Below, piece by piece: positions 26,522-36,200 of a stretch of DNA of 64,000 bases (position 1 is its first letter; each line of letters opens with the position of its first letter). The translations under genes were made by a program, and so were the position numbers. The stretch spans positions 18,930 to 82,929 of the forward strand of contig NZ_JAMWZB010000025.1 in the NCBI RefSeq assembly GCF_024305035.1, given 5' to 3'. A model generated the notes under the pieces. The model saw only the letters and a program-made list of their open reading frames with translations. It was not told the DNA's origin and searched no databases. The DNA is from Algoriphagus sp. (GTDB taxonomy: Bacteria > Bacteroidota > Bacteroidia > Cytophagales > Cyclobacteriaceae).

Positions 26522-27958
26522 ATGTATAAAAATCTGATCATTTGCTTCAGTTTGATATTAACAACTTTTCCATCTTTGGCTCAGCAAACAGAAAAGCCCA
26601 ATGTCATTTTTATCCTTGCTGATGATTTTGGCTGGATGGACATGAGCAATGCCGGGAGTCAGTTTTATGAAACTCCCAACCTGGATCGGCTGGCAAAATC
26701 AGGAGTCAAGTTCACCCAAGCCTATACCGCATCGCCGGTTTGCTCTCCAACAAGAGCCAGTATCATGACCGGAAAATACCCCTCCAAAACCTACAATACC
26801 GACTGGTTTGGAGCTCCACAGCCGGATGAGATTTCCGGTCATTGGACACGGGATAAACCACTCAAACCAGCCCATTATGAGCCGAATATGGCTTTGGAAG
26901 AGACTACACTGGCTGAGGAATTTTTGCAAGCTGGGTATCGGACGTTTTTTGCCGGAAAATGGCATTTGGGTGAAAGCGAGGAATTTTGGCCAGAAAACCA
27001 GGGATTTGAAATCAACAAAGGAGGAACAAGTAAAGGGGCCCCATCCACAGGAAATAAGTACTTTTCTCCCTACAACAATCCCCGATTGGAGGATGGACCA
27101 CAGGGTGAATACCTCCCCTATCGTCTTGGTGAGGAGACCGTGAAGTTTATCCGAGCTCATCGCAAGGAACCATTCTTTGCTTTTTTGTCATTTTATGCGG
27201 TGCATACTCCCTTAATGACCACGCCTGAATTAGAAGAAAAATACCTTGAAAAACGAGCTAAGATGGGATTGGAAGATCACTTCGAACCCGAGTGGGACAC
27301 GAAAAGCCGGACTACCCAAGCACATGCCATCTACGCGGGAATGGTCGAAGCCATGGATCAGGCGATTGGAAAAGTACTCGATGAAGTCCATGCACAAGGG
27401 CTACAGAATAACACCCTGATTATATTCTTTTCAGACAATGGGGGATTAACCACCGCAGAGGGCAGTCCCACCAGTAATTTGCCTCTCCGCGCCGGAAAAG
27501 GCTGGTTGTACGAAGGAGGAATTCGTGTACCCCTTTTGATGAATTGGGCGGGAAACTTACAGGAAGGAATAGAAATCCAAACCCCTGTGATTTCCATGGA
27601 CTTGAAACCAACGATATTGGAAATGGCAGGAATAGGTGGAGAAGCCGAAGATGAAGATGGAAAAAGTTTGAAAAACCTGATCACCGGCTCTGAAGATTTA
27701 GAAAACCGGAGCCTATTCTGGCATTATCCGCACTATGGAAATCAGGGAGGAAATCCGGGTTCGGTCATCCGAAAAGGTGATTGGAAGTTGATTTATTTCT
27801 TCGAAAGTAAACAGGTGGAATTGTATCACATTAAAGATGATATCAGTGAAAAGAAAAACCTAGCCAGCCAGAAACCCCAACTTGCTGCGGACTTAAGGTC
27901 GGAGCTTTTTGAGTGGCTGATTTCCACCAAAGCAGCTTTCCCACGGCCAAACCGCTAG
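26522..27958 (+). CDS. type I sulfatase, exported
   Basis: Fourth S1-family sulfatase of the locus (478 residues), divergent from the other PUL genes. A signal peptide ends near PSLAQ. Metal motif NVIFILADDFGWMDM, formylglycine motif CSPTRASIMTG (Cys74), KWHLGE and FFSDNGG are present, and GNPGSVIRKGDWKLIYFF is the usual C-terminal block. The insertion PSKTYNTDWFGAPQPDEISG after the active-site motif marks it as a different subfamily from its neighbours, which fits removal of sulfate from another position or sugar. An operator candidate lies 90 nt upstream, so it probably belongs to the same regulon despite its orientation. Confidence 0.95.
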   Translation: MYKNLIICFSLILTTFPSLAQQTEKPNVIFILADDFGWMDMSNAGSQFYETPNLDRLAKSGVKFTQAYTASPVCSPTRASIMTGKYPSKTYNTDWFGAPQPDEISGHWTRDKPLKPAHYEPNMALEETTLAEEFLQAGYRTFFAGKWHLGESEEFWPENQGFEINKGGTSKGAPSTGNKYFSPYNNPRLEDGPQGEYLPYRLGEETVKFIRAHRKEPFFAFLSFYAVHTPLMTTPELEEKYLEKRAKMGLEDHFEPEWDTKSRTTQAHAIYAGMVEAMDQAIGKVLDEVHAQGLQNNTLIIFFSDNGGLTTAEGSPTSNLPLRAGKGWLYEGGIRVPLLMNWAGNLQEGIEIQTPVISMDLKPTILEMAGIGGEAEDEDGKSLKNLITGSEDLENRSLFWHYPHYGNQGGNPGSVIRKGDWKLIYFFESKQVELYHIKDDISEKKNLASQKPQLAADLRSELFEWLISTKAAFPRPNR

Positions 27959-27995
27959 CATTCACCAAAACATCTCTCGCTCACAAAAGGAAAAG

Positions 27996-29366
27996 CTAAT
28001 CCTGATCTTCCTTTCGGATATGCTTGGGCAAGGACACGAAGACAGTTGTTCCTTTACCAAAAACTGATTCGATCCAAACCTCTCCTTGGAGGGCTTCTAC
28101 TGCTCGCTTCACGATGAGAAGACCTAGGCCTATTCGTTTGCGTTTGTAGTTTTGAATGGGGATTCGTTTATAGGCCAAAAAGATTTTATCAATTTGCTCC
28201 TTTTCTATTCCTATTCCATGATCGCCAAACTCAAAAACCAGTTCATTTTTCAATTCGGTATAGGCTATCTCAATTTTATTTTCTTGATTGGGTTTAGAAA
28301 ACTGCACGGCATTCATCAATAGGTTCGTAAAAATAGCCGTAATCATGTCCTTATCGGTATTGATTCTGGGAAGCTTCCCAATTTGAATTTTGACTGGGTA
28401 AGTTTCTATTTCACGTTTATTGCTGAGAAGAATTTCCTGAACCAATGCATTGAGATCAATCGTCTCCACTTTCCATTCGGCCTTTTCTGCAATCGAAAAT
28501 TCCCAGAGACGCATGACGATATCCCGAACATCCTGCTCACCCTTCATGGCAAAATCGATAAAGGTCAGCCCCTTTTCATCCAACCGATCGTGATACTTAT
28601 CCTTGATTCGTCTCAGAAAAGCCGAAATCATCCGCAAGGGTTCTTGCAGTTCCTGAGAAGTCACTTTGACCAGTTGCCCCATACTGAGATTATAAAATTC
28701 AAGCTTTTTCAAAGAGCTATCCAATCGTTGATTACTCCCCTCGAGTTGCTCCATGAGATTTCGCTGAAGCAACAGGTTTTCCTCCATTTTTTGGAGAAGC
28801 AGAGGAAGTAGAATAGCAATAATCGCATTGACAAAAAACACATTAAGCGTCACTGCCAAAAATGGGATCAGCTCAATTCGTTGATTTTCGGGAATTGATG
28901 CCCAAGCGTAGCCTTGAGCCAAATAATACAGTAAACAAACCAAAATACTGGCGCCAATGGACAATTTCCAATAAGACTTGGGTAAGAGTAAGGCCGTAAA
29001 AACAGCCCCTCCCACTAAATACATCAATCCCGGTCCCAAAAGCCCCAACTCGATCATCAACACTACAGCCAAAAAATAGATCAAATAGATAAAAAGGGAT
29101 TTTTTTACTTTGACGCTTGGCCAAGAACTAAAAGCAAGAAGTAAAAGTGTGCAAATGGCAACCATATCAGAAGAGATCAAGAACCACCGCTTTTCCAAAA
29201 AAGAGACATACATGCCAGGAATTAAAACCAGGGTACTAAATGGAATTAAATAGATCAGCGTAATGTAAAAAAGTTGGTTTTGCCAAAAGGTCAACCCTTG
29301 GACAGTCAGGTCTTCAAAACCTAAATTATTCCAAATCACTTTCTTGTACGAATTCCAAAATTTCAT
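27996..29366 (-). CDS. membrane histidine kinase-like protein lacking the phospho-acceptor His
   Basis: 456 residues. The N-terminal 190 residues hold about six membrane helices (for example FYITLIYLIPFSTLVLIPG and LIYFLAVVLMIELGLLG), then a coiled coil (about 195-230), a HisKA-like helical hairpin and a HATPase domain with an N-box (NLLMNAVQFSK), DHGIGIE and a G2-like IGLGLLIVKRA. In the HisKA segment the expected SHDLQEP is SQELQEP: the codon is CAG, so residue 238 is Gln instead of His. The giant kinase at 30293 has a normal His in the same local sequence (HDLQEPLRM). ATP-binding residues remain, so it may work as a pseudokinase, phosphatase or partner in heterodimers. It is transcribed alone; no response regulator is adjacent on its strand. 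Confidence 0.88.
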   Translation of the reverse strand: MKFWNSYKKVIWNNLGFEDLTVQGLTFWQNQLFYITLIYLIPFSTLVLIPGMYVSFLEKRWFLISSDMVAICTLLLLAFSSWPSVKVKKSLFIYLIYFLAVVLMIELGLLGPGLMYLVGGAVFTALLLPKSYWKLSIGASILVCLLYYLAQGYAWASIPENQRIELIPFLAVTLNVFFVNAIIAILLPLLLQKMEENLLLQRNLMEQLEGSNQRLDSSLKKLEFYNLSMGQLVKVTSQELQEPLRMISAFLRRIKDKYHDRLDEKGLTFIDFAMKGEQDVRDIVMRLWEFSIAEKAEWKVETIDLNALVQEILLSNKREIETYPVKIQIGKLPRINTDKDMITAIFTNLLMNAVQFSKPNQENKIEIAYTELKNELVFEFGDHGIGIEKEQIDKIFLAYKRIPIQNYKRKRIGLGLLIVKRAVEALQGEVWIESVFGKGTTVFVSLPKHIRKEDQD

Positions 29367-29537
29367 CTAGAAGGCTGAGTAGAGGCTAAGTCTTAGTATA
29401 CTATCCAAGGGTCATGAAGTGCTGGTAACCCTTCTGATCAAGGTACTAATAATTCACCGGTATTGAATACTGGTTGAGGATAAATCATAAAAAAGCTAAT
29501 CAGGGCTCCATCCCCCCTTCAGATTGTCTTAGCTAAA

Positions 29538-29822
29538 TTAAAGTTTAGCTTTTCGTTTTTCATTCATTTGTCGGTCTATTTCCTCCAGTAAGGCAATCAT
29601 CTTTATTCGGTTTTCTTTTTTATAGATATCAAAACCAAGCGATAAAAACTGCTCTTGAATAAATTTTAGGGCATTATAAGGCGTAACCGTAATTTTATTA
29701 AAAGCTGCTTCTTCCGGAGTCAATATAGTGTTGTACATATCGAGTAAAACAATGCCATTGTCGGATTTTTGCAATACCTCCACAGCGTTGTTGATTACTT
29801 TTGACCAATCAGGGTTCATCAT
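29538..29822 (-). CDS. small conserved-looking hypothetical protein
   Basis: I do not recognise this 94-residue cytosolic protein. It has no signal or membrane segment. The sequence is a mix of helix and strand (NAVEVLQKSDNGIVLLDMYN, then ITVTPYNALKFIQEQF) and ends in a strongly charged helix (MIALLEEIDRQMNEKRKAKL). Two ATG codons lie in tandem at the start, 29822 and 29819. It lies between two kinase genes, and a link to signalling is possible only from context. Confidence 0.55.
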   Translation of the reverse strand: MMNPDWSKVINNAVEVLQKSDNGIVLLDMYNTILTPEEAAFNKITVTPYNALKFIQEQFLSLGFDIYKKENRIKMIALLEEIDRQMNEKRKAKL

Positions 29823-30292
29823 TATAGGGGGATTTATTAAATGCCTAAAAAATCATTCAACCAAATATCTTTAAAAATTATAATATCCACAAAATGATTT
29901 TTTTATTTCTTATTCATCTCTTTTTTTTCAGCCCAATAGGGTGCAGTCAAAAGAACAATTCAAACTCTCAAGAGCATTTTTTTTCAAAACTTTGAAATCA
30001 GTCAACCCCTTGGTTACCTGATTAAAACCAAGCCCAACGAACCGAATTTTAACATTACATTAGGAATACCGAATTAATCATAGCTAAGTTAGATTTTTAA
30101 GTAATAAGTAGGGATAGGTATATCATGCTAAAATTGAATCCAAGCCGAGATTTAAGTCTAGGGAAAAGAACTTTTCGGAGATTTTCCTCTTCCTAAGTAT
30201 TTTTTCAAAAAAAGTCATCTATAATTTCTCCAAAATATCCTTACATTAATAGTGAAATTATCATAACCGATTTTTTATTCCCAGAATATGAA
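29823..30292. other. intergenic region upstream of the giant kinase
   Basis: 470 AT-rich bases. Apart from a 33-codon ORF at 29894-29995 I see nothing firm. Several short poly-T and poly-A tracts occur. No promoter of the TTTG/TAnnTTTG type is clear in front of the kinase start at 30293. Confidence 0.4.
29894..29995 (+). CDS. possible 33-residue lipoprotein-like peptide
   Basis: ATG at 29894, stop TGA at 29993-29995. The peptide starts MIFLFLIHLFFFSPIGCSQK: a hydrophobic stretch and a lipobox-like PIGC with Ser at +2, then a short polar tail. This is the layout of a tiny lipoprotein or the remnant of one. T-rich DNA gives hydrophobic codons by chance, so confidence is low. Confidence 0.2.
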   Translation: MIFLFLIHLFFFSPIGCSQKNNSNSQEHFFSKL

Positions 30293-33200
30293 ATGAAGAA
30301 TTCTGAAAAAAACGATAATCCTGAATCATTTTTAGAAACGGCATTGACATCTACCCTAGAAAAGGAGTTTGATGATTTAGCTGAATTGGCGCGAGAGCTC
30401 TGCAAAGTGCCTTATGCGTTTATTTCCTTCTTCATCAATGGTGAACAGATTTTCAAAGCCAGCAAAGGGATAAAAGCTCCGACAATTTCAGTAAAAAAAT
30501 CGCTTTGCCGGGAGCTTTTGGAAAGACCCAATGAGATTACTGTATTAGAAGACATCAACCAAAACCCAAACTATCAGGATCATCCCCTTGTCAACAGGGA
30601 AAATGGGGTTGTATTCCATGCTGGAGCTCCTTTAATCGATAGCCAAAACAACCTGATTGGAAGTATCTGTGTGCAGGACCAAAAACGTCGTAAACTTTCG
30701 GATGCCCAAATCCAAGGGCTCCGAAAACTTGCCAATCAAGTAGTTCATGTATTGGAACTCAACCAACACAAAATTCAGCTCGAAAAGATTAAATCCGAAT
30801 TGGAAAAAGAGCATCTTCGAGTCCATAATCTTATTCTTGCCACTAAAGTGGGGACTTGGGAATGGGATATTTTAAACAATGAATTGCACTACAGTTCAAG
30901 TTGGGCAGAAATGATTGGCTACACCCTGGAGGAACTGGGAACCATCGACCGAGAAACCCGGGTAAAATTTATTCATCCCGAAGATTTAGAAACTTCCAAT
31001 CTCTGGCTGGAAAGCTGCCTTCAAGGCAAAAACCAAATGTATGAATGCGAGGTCCGGATGAAGCATAAAAATGGATCCTGGATCTGGGTTTTAGACCGAG
31101 GCCAAGTGATGGATTGGGACCAGGAAGGTAACCCTGCTCGGATGTTTGGTACCCACACGAACATCACAGGGCAGGTCATTGCTAATCAAGAGATCATTAA
31201 ACGTGAAAAACGGTTTCGGACTCTAGTCGAAAATAGCGATGAGGCGGTGGCAATTTTAGGCTTAGATGGAAAACCAACTTACGTTTCCCCATCTATTCAT
31301 CGGGTATTGGGTTATTCCGAATCCGAGGCGATGAAAATCAGTCTGGACAAACTTGTACATCCGGATGATTTTGCCGGAGTAGAGAAACAACTCCAAGCAG
31401 CTTTGGCAAATCCAGGAAAATCGCTCCCGGGACATCCTGCTCGAGTCCAACACAAAAACGGTTCCTGGAGATGGGTTTCTGCTACCATCACCAATATGCT
31501 TCATGACCCGGTCATCAATGGAATTGTCGATAACTTTAAGGACATTACCACCGAGTACCTGGCTAAAGAAAACCTACAAAAAAGTGAAAAAAGGTTTAAA
31601 ACACTCGCTCAGGAAGGAGCAGACTTGGTTACCATCATCAGTCCTCAAGGAACTTACAACTACCTCAGCCCAAATTATGAGTCCTATTTAGGTCAAAAAA
31701 TCGAAACCCTTATCGGACAGGTTGCCGAAGATTTTATTCACCCTGAAGATGTAAAGCAGGTGAGAAGAGATTTCTCAGCAATTGATCATAAAAGGCAGAT
31801 CAAAGGTCGTCCCTTCCGAATGAAACATCAGGAAGATGGCTGGAGATGGCTCCAAAGTGTAGCCACTAACCTTATTGATGACCCTGATATCCAAGGGATA
31901 GTAGTCAATTCAGTGGATGTCACGGCCATTATACGTGCGCAAAATCTTCTCAAAAAAAGTAATGAGCGGTTTGAGCTGGTCATGAAAGCCGGTTCGGAAA
32001 GTATCTGGGACTTCAACCCAAAAAACCAATCCCTATTTTTGGGAGACGGCTTCCGCAAAAGCTTCAACTTTCAGATTCAATCAGAAGCAGAAAACAATGA
32101 CTTGATCAACCAAGCGATTCATCCAGAGGATAAAAAAAGGGTGCTGAACAGCTTCAGAGCTGCCCTTAAAAACAAAAACCAGGAAGTTTGGGAAATGGAG
32201 TTCCGCCTTTTGAGGGGACCTCAAGACTACGCGTATGTTTACGATAAAGCCGTCATTCTACGAGATAAAACAGGAAAGGCCATCCGTGCGGTGGGGGCCA
32301 TGCGGGACATTAGCCGAGAACACTACTTCAGAACCTTGGAGGCCATCGAAAAAGAGGTCATGGAGGCAAGTTTTAAAGAAAATGCTTCAGAAAAAACAAT
32401 TTTTGATCAATTAATTCTACAGCTCGAAGAGCTAATTCCGGACCTAAAAGGGTCTATCCTTCGGGTTAAAGATGATCAACTCAGAAACTTGAGCTCCCCA
32501 TCTTTGACAAACCAATACATTTCTGAAATCGAAGGACAGCCCATCGGGCTCAACCAAGGATCCTGCGGAACATCAGCTTTTCTAAAAGAAAATGTCTTGG
32601 TAGATGATGTCCAAAAAAGCCCTTATTGGCAAGATTTCAGAGAATTAGCTCAGCGTTACCAAATCGGTGCTTGTTGGTCATTCCCAGTAATTTCAGCAGG
32701 ATCACAGGTTATCGGGACAGTGGCTTACTATTTCCCTTATCCGAAGTCCCCATCAGCCCAGGAACTGGAAACCTTGGAGCGAACCCACCGTCTGGTGTCC
32801 ATTTTAATGGCCAAGTTTGATTACTTAGAGAAAATCCGAAGTTCAAATGAGCGCTACGAATATGTCAATAAATCAACCAATGAGGCGATTTTTGACTGGG
32901 ATGTGGAGAAAGATATCTTTACCTGGGGAGAAAGCTTCACTCGAGTATTTGGCCATCAAATCGATTTTGAAAATTTCACTTTGAGTCATTGGAGAAAGCT
33001 CATGCATCCTGAGGATGGAGAAAAGAAAGAAAAAGAGTGGGAACAATTCATTAAAAACCCCGATCAGTCCAGGTGGGACAATACCTTCCGTTTTCTCAAA
33101 GAGGATCAAACCTACGCATTTGTAGAGGAAAAGGGATTTATGATCCGTGACAAACAAGGCAAGGCGATCCGAATGATCGGAGTACTCCGGGACCAGACCC

Positions 33201-36200
33201 AGCTTCATATCGATCAAGAGCAAAAGGAGCTCAAGGCTAAAATCTCAGAATTATTTAAAACAGACCAAAGCCTATTACAAATCTACCAAGCGGTTTGCCA
33301 GCTTATTTTGGATTTTGGAAATTTTGAAATCACGGAAATATGGTTAAAAGGCAACTCCAAAACTAAACTCAAACTAGTAGGTAAAAGTATTAAACACCTC
33401 GAATACGAATCAATTTATACCCATAAGCAAACCATATCCGAACTAAGCAAAGGGTCTGGACTACCGGGAGCGGCTTGGAAGACAGGATCGGTACAGGTAT
33501 GGAATCATTTAGAAAAAAACCCGAATTTTATTCGCTCACAATCCGCCAAAGAATTTGGATTGAAATCGGGTATCGCAATCCCCATCGAATCTAAAGATGA
33601 AATCATTGGATCTTGTCTCATCCTTTGCAGTTCAGACTTAGAAAAAGACCTGCAAACGCAGTCTATCCTTCAGGTCATTCAGGAAATTTTGGGAAAGGAA
33701 ATTGAGCGAAAACAGCAGGAAGAAGAACTCATGGAGTTTTTTGAAAATGCGCCGGATATTTTGGCCATTGCTACCCCAAATGGTTATTTTTCCAAAGTAA
33801 ATCCTGCCTTCTGTCAGCTTATGGGCTATTCAGCAGAAGAACTTACCACCCGCCCTTTTATAGATTATGTGCATCCGGATGATCTCAGCGACACGAGCAA
33901 GGAATACCAAGAAACCAAATCCGGGGAACGACTGGCGAGAAATTTTGTCAACCGGTATCGTACGAAATCTGGTGAATACCGATACATCTCCTGGAGCTCA
34001 TCGGGAATCTTCGGCAGCGACTCCAATGTTTTCGCCTTTGGCCGGGATATCACCGAACTTAAAAAACTGGAGGAACTACTCCATAACGCTTCCAAGCTCT
34101 CCAGAGTAGGTGGCTGGGAGGTCAATCTTTTAACCAAGGAAATCAAATGGTCAAAGATGACTCATGAGATTCATGAAACCGATCAAAACACAATCCTGAC
34201 TTTAGAAAACGCCTTAGAATTTTACCGAAAAGAATATCGGGATATGGTCAACGAAAAGGTTCGAAAGGCAATGGAATCCGGAGAAAATTATGAATTTGAG
34301 GCTCCTGTCATCACCGCCAAAGGGAAAGAACGCTGGATCCGTTCCATCGGGGAAGCGGAAATGGTGGATGGTAAATGCATTCGAATCTTTGGTTCGATTC
34401 AGGATATACACGAGCGAAAAATGGTGGAAATGCGGTTCAAAAGTGTTTCAGACAGTATTCCGGGGGTAATTTTTCAATACGTTTTAAATCCGGATGGCAG
34501 CAACAAGCTACAACATGTAAGCCAAGGTTCGTATAAAATCTGGGGGCTAAGTCCCGAAGATTGTGTGCGGGATAGTGGCTTGGTTTGGACTCAAGTAGCC
34601 ATGGGTGGCGATATCGAAAACCTGCGAAAAAGCATAGAGGATTCTGCCCGCAACCTCAGCAACTGGAATTGTGAATGGCGGGTCCTTTCCCATGATGGTA
34701 AAATCAGATACCTCAAAGGCGTTGGTACTCCACATAAAATGGCAGATGGGAGGATAATCTGGGACAGCTTGGTCATGGATACCACTGACCAAAAAAACTT
34801 GGAAAACCTTCTGGAACAGTCTGCGCGAATGGCCAAAATCGGCAGCTGGGAAGTCATTCCTGACGCAGACCCCTTACTGCTCCAATGGTCCAACACGACT
34901 CGGGAGATATTGGAATCCGATAAGCAGGGCATCGAACTTGAATCCGCTTATTCATTTTATCAAGGAGAATATAAAAATCAGGCAAGAGAGGCCATGGAGC
35001 GATTAATTCGGTTTGGAGTAGGCTTTGACATCGAATTATTGCTCACCACACCTCAAGGAAATTCCAAATGGATCCGTTGCATAGGAAATGCTCAAGTGGT
35101 GAATGGATTGGTGCTCCGGGCCTATGGAAGCTTTCAAGATATCCATGACCGAAAAGTCGCAGAAATTGATTTACAGGAACTTTTGGAAGAGCGCAATACG
35201 ATTCTCGAAAGTATTGGAGATGGTTTTTTTGCAGTAGACCTCAAGTTCAAGGTGACCTATTGGAATTATAAAGCCGAGCAGATGTTGAGGATTTCCCGAG
35301 AGTCCATTTTAGGGAAAAACCTTTGGGATGTGTTCGATGATGAAGCAAATCCGGTTTCCCGTGATTTTTATCAAAAAGCCATGAAAACCGGTAAGATTCA
35401 GCATTTTGAGGACTATTTCGCGAAATATGGGCGCTGGTTTGATGTTTCGGTTTTTCCCTCCGAAATGGGACTTACCGTGTATTTCAAAGATGTCACGAGT
35501 GAAAAATTAGCAAAGGCGGAATTGGAAGCTTCCAACGAGCGCTTTGAACTGGTCGCCAAAGCAACCAATGACGCAATTTGGGATTATGATATCCTAAATG
35601 ACCAGCTCTTCTGGGGGAAAGGGTTCCAAACACTTTTTGGCTATGACCCGGATTTATTCGAACCCCGATTTGAAAAACTGATCGGATTGATTCATCAAGA
35701 GGATAGACCCAGAATTATAGAGAAAATAGAGGAAATGATGAAAAGTTCGGAGTCTAATCATTGGATTGAGGAATACCGATTTTTGAAAGCCGATGGCAGC
35801 TATTCTTTTGTCGCTGACAGAGCCTCATTTATCCGAAATACCAAAGGCATCCCAATCAGAGCGATAGGAGCTATGTCAGATATCACCGAGCGAAAATCTT
35901 ATGAAGAATCCCTGAAGCGGCTCAATGAGAATCTAGAAAAACAGGCGAAGGAATTGGCCATTTCCAATTCCGAACTCGAACAATTTGCTTACATCGCCTC
36001 CCATGATTTACAGGAACCCCTTCGGATGGTATCCAGCTTTTTATCTCAACTGGAACGACGATATCAGGACCAGCTGGATGAAAAAGCACTGCGATATATT
36101 GATTTTGCCAAAGGAGGGGCAGTCAGAATGCGGCAGATTATTTTAGATCTGTTGGAATTTTCACGCGTAGGCAAGCAAGAGGAGGAAATCAAACCGATCG

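Noticed and set aside
26699..27160. 153-codon minus-strand ORF
   Set aside because: Antisense to the fourth sulfatase.
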